Shown: piece by piece, positions 22,255-31,371 of the stretch | How the letters are laid out: every line of letters begins with the position of its first letter | Position numbering within the stretch: position 1 is the first letter of the stretch | Assembly: GCA_902787835.1 (NCBI GenBank) | Contig: CADAHU010000011.1 | Coordinates: forward strand, 1 to 32,729 | Direction of reading: 5' to 3' | Source: an uncultured Eubacteriales bacterium | Lineage (GTDB): Bacteria; Bacillota; Clostridia; Christensenellales; Aristaeellaceae | DNA: 32,729 bases | Made by a program: the position numbers and the translations under genes | The notes under the pieces: generated by a model | Databases searched by the model: none | The model's input: the letters and a program-made list of their open reading frames with translations, nothing else | Told to the model about the DNA's origin: nothing

Positions 22255-23367
22255 TCACCTCAGCCCCACCGCCAGGTTCCCCACCGCCAGCATCTGGGCC
22301 ACCAGCAAGATAAACATGGCCCCCACCGACAGCTCGATCACAAACAAAAGCATCAGCACATCGGAAAAAGACTGGATCATCCCAGACGCCCGGGAAGGCG
22401 CGGCCGGCTGCAGCAGCGCCGCGCAAAGCCGATAGCACAGGGCGGCGATCAGCAGCCGCAGCATGGGCAGCCCGGCCACCGACAGCAGCAGGAAAAGGCC
22501 GGTGACGCCCAGGGCGTTTTTGATCAGCATGGCGCAGCCCACCAACGTATCCATGGTATCGGCAAACATGCCGCCCACCACGGGCACCAGGTTATCCACA
22601 GCGTATTTGGCCGCCCGGATGCCGATGCCGTCCGCCGCCGCCGCGGTGAGCCCCTGCAGGGCGGTGACGCCGATAAACACCGTAAAGGCGATGCCCAGCG
22701 TCCAGGCCGCCGCCTCCCGCAGCAGCGAGGCCAGGCGGGACAGCCGCGTTTCCGGCGACAGGTGATCCAGCAGCGACACCGTGGCCACGCCCATGGCCAG
22801 GGGCAGGGATACCCGCTGCACCAGCGCCGTCATGGTGCCGCTGGCCGCCGATACGGCGGGCTTGAACAGCGCCGCCCCGCTGGTGGCCCCCACCGCCGCC
22901 AGCAGCGTCAGCAGCATGGGGAAGAGCGTCTGCATCAGCCGGGCCATGTGGGTAATGGTATCCGACGCCTCGGCCAGGAACAGCCGCATATCGGCTGCCA
23001 GCGCGGCAGCCAGCACCAGAAAGCAGGTGCTCTCCGCCATTTTTGCCACCGTTCCATGGCCGCCCAATGCTCCTGCCAGGGCGCAGAGCAGCGCCGGCGC
23101 GGCCAGACCCAGGGCGCGGACGCCGGTATGGCGCAGGATCCCCAGCGCCTGATCCGCCAGGGCGGAGAGGGTCTGCCCCGCATCCCACACCGCTTCCCCC
23201 CGGGCCAGGCGCAGGATCAAGTCATGAAGCCCCGTCTGGCCGGAGGCCTCCTCCAGCGCGGCGGTATCCACGCCCTCCAGCGACTGCATAAGGCCGCTTT
23301 CCAGCTCCTCGGCTTGTCCCGGCAGGACGGCCAGCAAAAGCAGCAGAAAAACCGCCAGCCGCCTCAT
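22255..23367 (-). CDS. spoIIIAE: Stage III sporulation protein AE
   Basis: A 370-residue polytopic membrane protein with a signal-like N-terminus (MRRLAVFLLLLLAVLPGQAE), an external amphipathic segment, then multiple membrane helices. FPMLLTLLAAVGATSGAALF, KYAVDNLVPVVGGMFADTMD and GVTGLFLLLSVAGLPMLRLL are the conserved family stretches. SpoIIIAE is part of the mother-cell membrane complex that keeps the engulfed forespore active and resembles components of type III secretion systems. Its ATG overlaps the stop of spoIIIAD (ATGA). Length is close to the Bacillus protein (399). Confidence 0.95.
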   Translation of the reverse strand: MRRLAVFLLLLLAVLPGQAEELESGLMQSLEGVDTAALEEASGQTGLHDLILRLARGEAVWDAGQTLSALADQALGILRHTGVRALGLAAPALLCALAGALGGHGTVAKMAESTCFLVLAAALAADMRLFLAEASDTITHMARLMQTLFPMLLTLLAAVGATSGAALFKPAVSAASGTMTALVQRVSLPLAMGVATVSLLDHLSPETRLSRLASLLREAAAWTLGIAFTVFIGVTALQGLTAAAADGIGIRAAKYAVDNLVPVVGGMFADTMDTLVGCAMLIKNALGVTGLFLLLSVAGLPMLRLLIAALCYRLCAALLQPAAPSRASGMIQSFSDVLMLLFVIELSVGAMFILLVAQMLAVGNLAVGLR

Positions 23368-23753
23368 GCGGTCAGCTCCAGGATCAGCCGGGTCAGCTCC
23401 TCCAGCACCGGCGCGGCCAGCACTGCCAGCATCACCTTGGCCGCCGTTTCGATGCGCAGGGCGATGCCGTTTTCCCCCGCGTCCCGGCAGGCCTGGGCGG
23501 CAAACTCCGACGCAAAGGATACCCCCAGCATTTTAAGCAGCAGGCCGGTATGCTCCTCTCCGATCTGCGCCGCCCCGGCCATATCCAGCAGCGCCCGCAT
23601 CGCCCGCCGCAGCGGCTCCAGGAGCAAAAGCAGCAGCAATACCCCCGCGGCCAGCGAGAACGCCATGCCGAAGGAGCGGTCGGCCGCGCGCAACGTCAGG
23701 GCCATCAGCGCGGCGGCCACGGCAAGGGCGATGTATTTCCAGAACGCCTCCAT
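23364..23753 (-). CDS. spoIIIAD: Stage III sporulation protein AD
   Basis: A 129-residue membrane protein with helices at about 5-22 and 33-50 (MAFSLAAGVLLLLLLLEPLR) and one near the C-terminus. The family motif KMLGVSFASEFAAQACRDAG (near residue 75) and the following ENGIALRIETAAKVMLAVLA are complete. It works with SpoIIIAC in the membrane base of the channel. I begin at the ATG at 23751-23753, which shares its A with the spoIIIAC stop codon. A longer frame to 24053 overlaps spoIIIAC and spoIIIAB and is rejected. Confidence 0.95.
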   Translation of the reverse strand: MEAFWKYIALAVAAALMALTLRAADRSFGMAFSLAAGVLLLLLLLEPLRRAMRALLDMAGAAQIGEEHTGLLLKMLGVSFASEFAAQACRDAGENGIALRIETAAKVMLAVLAAPVLEELTRLILELTA

Positions 23754-23950
23754 CAATACAGCCCAAAGAGGCTCTGCACGCTGGAGATCAGTTCCGCCAC
23801 CAGCGAAACCACCAGCATCAGCACCAGGGCCAGCCCCGCAATGGCGGTGAGCGTGGCCATATCCTCCCGGCCTGCCCGGGTGAGGATCTGGGCGATCACC
23901 GTGACCAGCACGCCAATGCCCGCGATGCGCAGCAGCTGCTGCACCTGCAT
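23753..23950 (-). CDS. spoIIIAC: Stage III sporulation protein AC
   Basis: A 65-residue protein made of two membrane helices, the normal size for SpoIIIAC. LLRIAGIGVLVTVIAQILTR (6-25) and AGREDMATLTAIAGLALVL (in part) are strongly family-like. It forms the membrane base with SpoIIIAD. GGGAGGG precedes the ATG. The stop overlaps the start of spoIIIAD by one base, so their translation is coupled. Confidence 0.95.
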   Translation of the reverse strand: MQVQQLLRIAGIGVLVTVIAQILTRAGREDMATLTAIAGLALVLMLVVSLVAELISSVQSLFGLY

Positions 23951-23965
23951 GTTCCATCCCTCCCA

Positions 23966-24445
23966 TCATTCCAGTATCAAAAAAACGCACAGCCCGGACA
24001 GCACCCCCAGGGTCATGTACATCCGCGCGTCCGCATCCCGCCTGCGGTCGCAATCCGCGCAGAACTGCCGGAAGCGCTCGATGGCATAGGCCAGCGCCGC
24101 GCCGATCTCCTCCCGGCCGCCGGAGGACAGCGCCCGCATCACCGACAGGAGCACCGTGCGCTCCTCCGCCTTCAGGGGCTGGCGGGCGGAGGTGTCAAGA
24201 TAGCGTTTTTCGGCGTCCGCCCCTTCCAGCTCCACCGCCCGGGCAACAGGGATCAGCTCCCGCGCCTCCGACGCTCCGGCCCGCAGGATCTGGGCGCAGT
24301 TGGCCCTGGCATAGGCGCTGGCGGCATGCATGGCGATCAGCGCCCGCTGCCAGGCGCGCAAATACGCGCTGCGCCTTTGCAGCCTGCGGGCAGCCAATGC
24401 GCCGATCAGGGCGCAGGCCAGCCCCAGCATCAGCGGCACAGACAT
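23966..24445 (-). CDS. spoIIIAB: Stage III sporulation protein AB
   Basis: A 159-residue protein with one N-terminal membrane helix (VPLMLGLACALIGALAA), a cytoplasmic helical domain and a C-terminal helix (MYMTLGVLSGLCVFLILE). SpoIIIAB resembles GspF-type secretion proteins and is thought to link the SpoIIIAA ATPase to the membrane complex. The start is the ATG at 24443-24445 with GGAGG four bases upstream, inside the last codons of spoIIIAA, giving a 16-base overlap. A longer frame to 24685 lies over spoIIIAA and is rejected. Confidence 0.93.
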   Translation of the reverse strand: MSVPLMLGLACALIGALAARRLQRRSAYLRAWQRALIAMHAASAYARANCAQILRAGASEARELIPVARAVELEGADAEKRYLDTSARQPLKAEERTVLLSVMRALSSGGREEIGAALAYAIERFRQFCADCDRRRDADARMYMTLGVLSGLCVFLILE

Positions 24446-25296
24446 GACGCCTCCAGCACCTCCCGGGCTTCCGCCGCCACCAATACGCTCCGCCGGTGCA
24501 GAAACACCACCCGGCGCACCGCGCCCTCCTCCAGCAAGGCGCGGATCCCCTGCCGGGCGCACAGCTCCGCCGCGCAGCCCGCGTGCACCGTGGCCAATAC
24601 CGGCACGCCGCAGGCCGCCGCCTCCCGCACCGCCCGGCAGTCCTCCGGGCCGTACAGCTCGTCGGTGGCCAGCAGCTGCGGACACATGGCGCGCAGCAGC
24701 CAGCGAAGGCCGTCGGCTTTTTTACAGCCGTCCACCACGTGGGTGCGCATGCCCACGTCCAGCTGGGGCACGCCATCCAGGCAGGCCGCCACCTCGCCCC
24801 GCTCGTCCGCCAGGCCCACGGCCCAGCCGCCGTCGGAGAGCAGCCGCAGGGCATCCCGCAGCATGGTGGTTTTGCCGCTGCCCGGCGCGCCGGCCACCAG
24901 CACGCCGCCGCCCCGGCGCACCGTGGCCGCCAGCGAGCGTCCGCATCCCGGCGCCTCCCGGGCCACGCGGATGCACAGGCTGCCCAGCCCGTGCAGCAGC
25001 AGCCCTTCCGGCTCCTGGGTCACCTGTCCGCACAGGCCCATGCGGTGCCCGCCGGCCAGGGTGATAAAGCCCTCCGAAACGCCCGGCGACAGCCGCAGCA
25101 TGCGCCTGCTGAGCGCCTGGGCCAGGCCGTCGAGCTCCCCGGCATCCAGGATAAAATCGGTCATGTATTCCCCGTCCATCGTGCGCACGGCGCAGGGCCG
25201 CCCGGCAAATAAACGGATATCGCAGATCCGGTCGGGATCCACCGCCGCCTCCAGCTCCTGCCGCAGAAGAGGCGGAAAGCATCTGAGCATTTCCAT
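24430..25296 (-). CDS. spoIIIAA: Stage III sporulation protein AA (ATPase)
   Basis: A 288-residue ATPase of the SpoIIIA channel, related to secretion ATPases. Walker A is GAPGSGKTT (136-144) and Walker B is LLATDE (208-213). ADERGEVAACLDG and the ATVHAG motif near residue 236 are also typical. The N-terminal part (1-125) is the domain with ICDIRLFAGRP. I see no strong ribosome site before the ATG at 25296, and no convincing sigma-E promoter in the 32 bases before it. The gene may be expressed from a promoter ahead of the L,D-transpeptidase gene, which is immediately upstream on the same strand. Confidence 0.95.
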   Translation of the reverse strand: MEMLRCFPPLLRQELEAAVDPDRICDIRLFAGRPCAVRTMDGEYMTDFILDAGELDGLAQALSRRMLRLSPGVSEGFITLAGGHRMGLCGQVTQEPEGLLLHGLGSLCIRVAREAPGCGRSLAATVRRGGGVLVAGAPGSGKTTMLRDALRLLSDGGWAVGLADERGEVAACLDGVPQLDVGMRTHVVDGCKKADGLRWLLRAMCPQLLATDELYGPEDCRAVREAAACGVPVLATVHAGCAAELCARQGIRALLEEGAVRRVVFLHRRSVLVAAEAREVLEASCLCR

Positions 25297-25328
25297 GGTA
25301 TCATTCTATGCGCGCCGTTTCCCCTCCA

Positions 25329-25994
25329 TTACTCAAACAGCAGGATGCCCAGCCGGTCATAAAGCGCATCATCCACGATATCCTGATCGCTGAGCCCGTA
25401 GGCCTTCCGCGCGGCCAGCACCGCCCGGGAGGTGCCCGCGCCGTACACCCCGTCGGCAGCGCCCCAATAGTAGCCCTGCTGGGCCAGGCGGATCTGCGCC
25501 AGCTGCACGGCGCTGCCCCGGTCCCCGGGATGGAGCGGGCGCAGGCCGTCCCCCAGCGGTCCGTAGGGGCCGCCGTCCACCACCACCCGCGCCCAGTTGC
25601 GCACCTGCCCATACAGCGCCTCGGCGTCCCTGACCCGCAGCCGGAAGCAGCCGTGGGAGGCGTTGCGCCCGATGGATTCCGGGCGGTTGGTGCCATGAAT
25701 GCCATACTGGCCCCAGGGCACGGTGAGGCCCAGGAACCGGGTGCCGAAGCCCGACATCTCGGTGGTAAAGCGGCTGCCGATATAAAAGACGCCGATGGGC
25801 GAGGGCGTATCCCGCGCGCCGGCGGCGATGGGATAGCGGCTGACCACCTCCGTGCCCCGGTACACCGTCAGCCGCTTCAGATCGGTCTCGATCAGGATCC
25901 AGGACTCCTCCGGCGTCCCCGCGGCCGCCTGCGCCGCCGCCGCGACGATCAGAACCGCCATGCAAAAAAAGAACAGCGCCGCACCCCGCCGCAT
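25329..25994 (-). CDS. L,D-transpeptidase (YkuD) with C-terminal peptidoglycan-binding domain
   Basis: A 221-residue exported enzyme. Signal peptide about 1-24 (FFFCMAVLIVAAAAQAAA). The YkuD domain (about 32-140) has the catalytic motif IHGTNRPESIG followed by SHGCFRL, with C116 the nucleophile and H100 and H114 near it. Such enzymes make 3-3 crosslinks or attach proteins to peptidoglycan. Residues about 155-221 form a PG_binding_1-like domain (LHPGDRGSAVQLAQIRL and GYYWGAADGVYG). The ATG at 25994 is chosen because GGGAGGGG lies five bases upstream; a GTG at 26000 overlaps that site. It ends 32 bases before spoIIIAA, so it may be an added first gene of the spoIIIA operon and act on spore peptidoglycan. 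Confidence 0.9.
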   Translation of the reverse strand: MRRGAALFFFCMAVLIVAAAAQAAAGTPEESWILIETDLKRLTVYRGTEVVSRYPIAAGARDTPSPIGVFYIGSRFTTEMSGFGTRFLGLTVPWGQYGIHGTNRPESIGRNASHGCFRLRVRDAEALYGQVRNWARVVVDGGPYGPLGDGLRPLHPGDRGSAVQLAQIRLAQQGYYWGAADGVYGAGTSRAVLAARKAYGLSDQDIVDDALYDRLGILLFE

Positions 25995-26074
25995 ACGCAC
26001 CCCTCCCAGTCCAGCCTATGCATTCCGGTGCTCCGAAAGTACCGAAAGAAAGTGAAACCCGGCAAGCGCGGCGC

Positions 26075-26103
26075 TTGACTTTGCGGTTTCCGTCATGTAT
26101 ACT
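26075..26103 (+). promoter_or_regulatory. Strong sigma-A-type promoter of the ABC importer
   Basis: TTGACT (26075-26080) and TATACT (26098-26103) are separated by 17 bases; each differs from consensus at one position. A short hairpin, GGCTGG (26121-26126) with CCAGCC (26136-26141), lies in the leader, and AGGAGG (26159-26164) precedes the ATG at 26172. Confidence 0.85.
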
Positions 26104-26171
26104 TTATGATAGAAATAAGCGGCTGGCACAGGTTTCCAGCCCAAATATGAAAAACACAGGAGGAATGATCT

Positions 26172-27359
26172 ATGAAACGATTGCTGTCCCTGATCCTGGC
26201 GCTGACGTTTGTCCTTTCCTTCGCCATGACCGCTTCCGCGGAAACCGTGGAGGAGGCCCTGCAGGCTGCCAGCACCATGACCAATGAAGAGCTCTATGCC
26301 CTGGCCCAGCAGGAAGCGGCCGCCGGCGCCACGCTGAACTTCTATTCCACCACCTCCTTTGCCGAGAAGGCGGCCGCCAACTTTATGGAAGCCTATCCCG
26401 CCCTGGCCGGCAAGGTGGTTTACGCCGAGATCGATGACGGCGAGACCTACTCCAAGCTGACCAACCAGATCGGCTCCGGCGTGAAGGACAGCCCCGATAT
26501 GGCGCTGGTGCAGAACGGCCCCGATCTGAAGGTCAACCTGCTGGACGAAGGCCTGAGCTATAACTACTTCCCCGCCGCCCTGGCGGACGTGGTGCCCGAG
26601 GCTTACCAGAACCCCACCGTGGTCACCTTCATCAACAGCCTGATGATCTACAACAACAAGGAAGGCTCCGTGGGCGTGAACAACGTATGGCAGCTGGTGG
26701 AGCCCGAATGGGCCGGCAAGGTCTTCTTCAAGGATCCCACCAACGAGACCGTGAACCTGAACTTCCTGATCATGCTGACCAGCCCCGAATGGACCGAAAA
26801 GATGGCCGCGGCCTACGAAGCCTACTACGGCAAGGCCTGGGAATCCACCGAGTTTGAAAGCGCCAGCTATCAGTGGATCGACGGCTTCCTCAAGAACGTG
26901 AACTACACCTTCACCTCCGCATCCAAGATCGCCAGCGGCATTGCCCAGGGCAGCGCCGGCAACATGGGCATTTTCGTGTTCTCCAAGCTGCGCAAGGTGG
27001 ATGAGAATGACCGTCCCAACCTGACCGTGCTGCAGTTCGAGAACGACGTGAACTGCTTCAGCGGCTTTATGTACAACGTATACGCCACCGTCTGCAGCGA
27101 TACCGACTGCCCCTACACCTGCGCCCTGTTCATCAACTGGCTGCTGAGCGAAGAGGGCTTCGGCGGCCCCAAGAGCTGGAACTCCAGCCAGGGCTATTAC
27201 AGCCCCAACACCACGATCAACAAGCCCGAGGGCCTGGAAGATCAGGCGTACACCTACTGGGCGGACAAGCTGGTGTTTGAGGATCTGGATTACATCGACG
27301 GCCTGGGCGAAAACTACGGCCCCATCTACCGCTTCATCAACGTGCGCGTGAGCAAATAA
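26172..27359 (+). CDS. ABC transporter extracellular solute-binding protein
   Basis: A 395-residue periplasmic-type binding protein of the iron(III)/polyamine/phosphonate cluster (family 1-like). The signal peptide (MKRLLSLILALTFVLSFAMT then ASA) has no lipobox cysteine, which is unusual for a Gram-positive importer protein, normally lipid-anchored. The mature protein starts ETVEEALQAAS, and ATLNFYSTTSFAEKAAANF is the first strand-helix of the fold. I do not see the twin tyrosines of ferric-binding proteins clearly, so iron is not certain. Codon use is strongly biased to C- and G-ending codons, suggesting high expression. It is the first gene after a strong promoter and is followed by a terminator-like hairpin, so more of it than of the permease should be made. 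Confidence 0.85.
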   Translation: MKRLLSLILALTFVLSFAMTASAETVEEALQAASTMTNEELYALAQQEAAAGATLNFYSTTSFAEKAAANFMEAYPALAGKVVYAEIDDGETYSKLTNQIGSGVKDSPDMALVQNGPDLKVNLLDEGLSYNYFPAALADVVPEAYQNPTVVTFINSLMIYNNKEGSVGVNNVWQLVEPEWAGKVFFKDPTNETVNLNFLIMLTSPEWTEKMAAAYEAYYGKAWESTEFESASYQWIDGFLKNVNYTFTSASKIASGIAQGSAGNMGIFVFSKLRKVDENDRPNLTVLQFENDVNCFSGFMYNVYATVCSDTDCPYTCALFINWLLSEEGFGGPKSWNSSQGYYSPNTTINKPEGLEDQAYTYWADKLVFEDLDYIDGLGENYGPIYRFINVRVSK

Positions 27360-27370
27360 ATATCAATCGG

Positions 27371-27405
27371 CAGGGGCAGAGGAAAGCTCTGCCCCTGTTT
27401 GTTCT
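27371..27405 (+). terminator. Attenuating terminator between binding-protein and permease genes
   Basis: CAGGGGCAGAG (27371-27381) and CTCTGCCCCTG (27387-27397) form a perfect 11-bp stem with a five-base loop, followed by TTTGTTCT. It lies 11 bases after the binding-protein stop. The interrupted T tract suggests partial read-through to the permease. Confidence 0.85.
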
Positions 27406-27429
27406 GTCTGACCCTTGGGAGGCGTTGCC

Positions 27430-29253
27430 ATGACATCCATACAACCGGATCTGCGGCGGGAACCGCTCCGATACCGCCTGAAGGCCTTCTTCTCCAAGCC
27501 GGCCAACCTGATCCTGCTGGCCTTTTTGATCGCGCTGACGGTGCTGTCGCTGTTCCCCATGATCACCATGCTGACCAACATGTTTACGGTGCACGCGGGC
27601 ACGGAGAAGAAAATGCTGCGCATATCGGTGGGCAGCTGGACGATGAACCATTTCCAGATGCTGTTTGCCGACAGGGAATGGAGCCAGGCCAACTTCTGGA
27701 CGCCGCTGCTCAACTCCCTGATCGTGGCCTCGGGCTCCGGCCTGCTGGGGATCCTGATCGGCGGCACGGTGGCCTGGTTCATCACCCGGTCTGATCTGAA
27801 ATGCAAAAAATTCATCAGCGCCGTGTTCGTATTCCCCTACATGATGCCGGCCTGGACGCTGGCCCTGTTCTGGACCAACATGTTCCAGAACAGCAAGGTA
27901 GGCGGCGGCGTGGTGGGCATGATGGAATCACTCTTTGGCCTCTGCATGCCGGAGTGGTTCGTGTTTGGCCTGTTCCCCATGATCATGGTGATCGGCCTGC
28001 ACTACTCGCCCTTCGCCTATCTGCTGATCGGCGGCATCCTGAAAAACATGGACGCCACCCTGGAGGAGAGCGCCACCATCCTGAAGGCCAGCCGGTTTAC
28101 CATTATCCGGCGGGTGACCATCCCCATCGTGATGCCAGCCATCCTCTCCACCTTCCTGCTGATCTTCTCCTCCGGCTTTGCCAGCTATACCGTGCCGGTG
28201 TTCCTGGGCTCGGCCACGCGCACCTTTACCCTTTCCACCAAAATGCGCGCGCTGATCCAAGCGGGCTATGAGGGGCAGGGCTACATCATCGCCTTTGTCT
28301 CCATCCTGCTGGGCACGCTGATCCTGGGCGTCAACCAGTACTTTACCGGCAAGCGCAAATCCTTTACCACCGTCACCGGCAAGAGCGGCCAGGTATCGCT
28401 GGTCAAGCTGCGGGGCGCCAACGGCGTGATCTCCGCCGTGCTGATCCTCCTGACGCTGTTCTTTGCCATCATGCCGCTGGTATCCTTCGCGCTGGAGAGC
28501 GTGATCAAGCAGCCGGGCAATTACTCCTTCAGCAATATGACGCTGGATTTCTGGATCGGCACGGAGGCCTCGGCCTACGAGACCGGCATGCCGGACGGCA
28601 TCCTGATGAACAGCACCATGTGGATGGGCCTGTTCCGTCAGGTGGGTCTGGCGCTGGCGGTGGCCATGATCGTGGGCACCTGCGGCATGCTGATCGGCTA
28701 CGCCTGCGTGCGCCGCCGGGGCAGCTGGCTCAGCCAGATCGTGGAAAACCTGGCCTTCTTCCCCTACCTGATGCCCGCCATGGCCTTTGGCACCATCTAT
28801 CTGGCGGTGGCCACCAGCGCCTCCTTCAAATGGATGTACGGCAGCTTCTTCCTGCTGGGGCTGGTGGCGTCGGTCAAATTCCTGCCCTTCGCCTCGCGCT
28901 CCGGCGTAAACAGCATGATGCAGATCGCCCCGGAGATCGAGGAGGCCGCCACCATCTTCGGCGTGCCCTGGGTGGCCCGCATGCGCCGCATCCTTTTCCC
29001 CATCCAGAAGAGCGCCATCATATCCGGCTATCTGCTGCCGGTGATCAACGTGATGCGCGAGGTGGCGCTGTTTACCCTGCTGGTGCCCTATCCCCGCTAC
29101 CTGCTCACCACCATGCTGTTCTCCTTCAACGAGACCGGCTACGCCCAGTACGGCAGCGCCGTAACGCTGCTGATCATCCTAATCATCATTGCCATCAACA
29201 CGCTGGTCAACAAGCTGACGGGCGCATCGTTCGACAAGGGAATCGGAGGTTAA
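27430..29253 (+). CDS. ABC transporter permease, two permease domains fused (FbpB type)
   Basis: A 607-residue integral membrane protein with about twelve helices, formed from two binding-protein-dependent permease domains in tandem, as in ferric-iron FbpB/AfuB systems. Each half has a cytoplasmic EAA loop that contacts the ATPase: ATLEESATILKASRFTIIRR in the first and IEEAATIFGVPWVARMRRI in the second. The ATG at 27430 is chosen because GGGAGG lies eight bases upstream; an in-frame ATG/GTG further up precedes it. It ends three bases before the ATPase gene. Together with the binding protein and ATPase it would make a complete importer. The substrate cannot be fixed from sequence: iron, phosphonate or polyamine are all possible. 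Confidence 0.92.
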   Translation: MTSIQPDLRREPLRYRLKAFFSKPANLILLAFLIALTVLSLFPMITMLTNMFTVHAGTEKKMLRISVGSWTMNHFQMLFADREWSQANFWTPLLNSLIVASGSGLLGILIGGTVAWFITRSDLKCKKFISAVFVFPYMMPAWTLALFWTNMFQNSKVGGGVVGMMESLFGLCMPEWFVFGLFPMIMVIGLHYSPFAYLLIGGILKNMDATLEESATILKASRFTIIRRVTIPIVMPAILSTFLLIFSSGFASYTVPVFLGSATRTFTLSTKMRALIQAGYEGQGYIIAFVSILLGTLILGVNQYFTGKRKSFTTVTGKSGQVSLVKLRGANGVISAVLILLTLFFAIMPLVSFALESVIKQPGNYSFSNMTLDFWIGTEASAYETGMPDGILMNSTMWMGLFRQVGLALAVAMIVGTCGMLIGYACVRRRGSWLSQIVENLAFFPYLMPAMAFGTIYLAVATSASFKWMYGSFFLLGLVASVKFLPFASRSGVNSMMQIAPEIEEAATIFGVPWVARMRRILFPIQKSAIISGYLLPVINVMREVALFTLLVPYPRYLLTTMLFSFNETGYAQYGSAVTLLIILIIIAINTLVNKLTGASFDKGIGG

Positions 29254-29256
29254 GCC

Positions 29257-30369
<1,113 letters not shown>

Positions 30370-30384
30370 CCCCGGAACCCCTTC

Positions 30385-30421
30385 GGGCTGTCCGGCCCAG
30401 CGCCGGCAGCCCTTTCCTTTT
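30385..30421 (+). terminator. Intrinsic terminator of the ABC importer operon
   Basis: GGGCTG (30385-30390) pairs with CAGCCC (30407-30412). Inside, CCGGC (30392-30396) pairs with GCCGG (30402-30406), giving a nearly continuous stem. It is followed by TTTCCTTTT. Confidence 0.85.
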
Positions 30422-30426
30422 GCCGC

Positions 30427-30455
30427 TTGACAAGCGCGCGGCGATGGGATTAAAT
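30427..30455 (+). promoter_or_regulatory. Probable promoter of the hydrolase-tex pair
   Basis: A perfect TTGACA (30427-30432) is followed after 17 bases by TTAAAT (30450-30455), a weaker -10 box. It lies directly after the previous operon's terminator and about 36 bases before the hydrolase ATG. Confidence 0.6.
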
Positions 30456-30490
30456 AGTACAGAAGCTAAAAAAGCACAGGAGGACGCGCC

Positions 30491-31354
30491 ATGATACCCC
30501 AAATCCCCCATCTGCCCATGAATCCCACCCTGGCCGGCCAGGCCGAGATCAAGGAGCATATCCGCTATTCCCAAAACGGCCAGGAGCTGACGCTGATCCT
30601 GCCCTGGGCCGCGGGCGACGATTATTCCAAGGGCCCCAAACGGCCGCTGATCCTATTCGTGCAGGGCAGCTCCTGGACCACGCCCAATCTGGGCTATGAG
30701 ATCCCCATGCTGTCCCATTTTGCCGAGGAAGGCTGCATTGTGGCCACGGTATCCCACCGCAGCGCCCAGGACGGCTTCCCCTTCCCCGCCTTTCTGGAGG
30801 ATGTGAAGTGCGCCATCCGCTTCCTGCGCGCCAACGCGGTAACGTACAGCATCGATCCTGAACGCATCATGGCCTTTGGCACCTCCTCCGGCGGCAATAC
30901 GGTTTGCCTGCTGGGGCTGACCGGCGATGATCCCGCGCTTAAAACAGCGGAATACGCCGATCAGAGCGACGCGGTCTGCGCCGTGGCGGCTTGCTTTGCC
31001 CCCACCGATCTGCCCGCGCTGTTCGATTACCTGAAGGCCATGCCCAATATCACGGCGGTGATGGCCGCTTACTTCGGCGCGGATCCGGCCCAGTGGGACA
31101 GCGTGATGCGCCGCTGGAGCCCGGTATACCGGGTGGAGGCGGGCAAAGCCTATCCGCCCTTCCTGCTGCTGCACGGCACCGCCGATCCCGTGGTGCCCTG
31201 CGATCAGATGGACAAGCTTTACACCCGTCTGGCCGAAGCGGGCGCCGACGTGCAGGCCTACTATGTGGACGGCGCGGAGCATGAGGGCAACTTCTGGAGC
31301 CCGGATGTGCGGCGGGTCATCCGCGACCAGATCATCCGCTGGCTCAATAACTGA
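30491..31354 (+). CDS. Alpha/beta hydrolase (acetyl-esterase/BD-FAE type)
   Basis: A 287-residue alpha/beta hydrolase of the acyl-esterase group (Aes-like, BD-FAE). The nucleophile elbow is FGTSSGG (129-135), with S132 in the GxSxG pattern. The acid is D232 in HGTADPVVP and the base H264 in AEHEGNFW. The oxyanion region reads VQGSSW (57-62) where many relatives have HGGG/W. Such enzymes remove acetyl or feruloyl groups from polysaccharides or small esters; the substrate here is unknown. There is no signal peptide, so it acts in the cytoplasm. AGGAGG-like sequence (CACAGGAGG) lies before the ATG. The gene ends 17 bases before tex. Confidence 0.88.
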   Translation: MIPQIPHLPMNPTLAGQAEIKEHIRYSQNGQELTLILPWAAGDDYSKGPKRPLILFVQGSSWTTPNLGYEIPMLSHFAEEGCIVATVSHRSAQDGFPFPAFLEDVKCAIRFLRANAVTYSIDPERIMAFGTSSGGNTVCLLGLTGDDPALKTAEYADQSDAVCAVAACFAPTDLPALFDYLKAMPNITAVMAAYFGADPAQWDSVMRRWSPVYRVEAGKAYPPFLLLHGTADPVVPCDQMDKLYTRLAEAGADVQAYYVDGAEHEGNFWSPDVRRVIRDQIIRWLNN

Positions 31355-31371
31355 AAAGAGAGAGAAAACCC

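Noticed and set aside
22256-22438. A long N-terminal extension of spoIIIAG
   Set aside because: It overlaps spoIIIAE and spoIIIAF in another frame and shows shadow-frame composition; the CTGA overlap with spoIIIAF is a better start.
25297-25328. CATAGAAT before spoIIIAA as a sigma-E -10 box
   Set aside because: No suitable -35 box lies 13-14 bases upstream, and the position leaves no room for a leader with a ribosome site.
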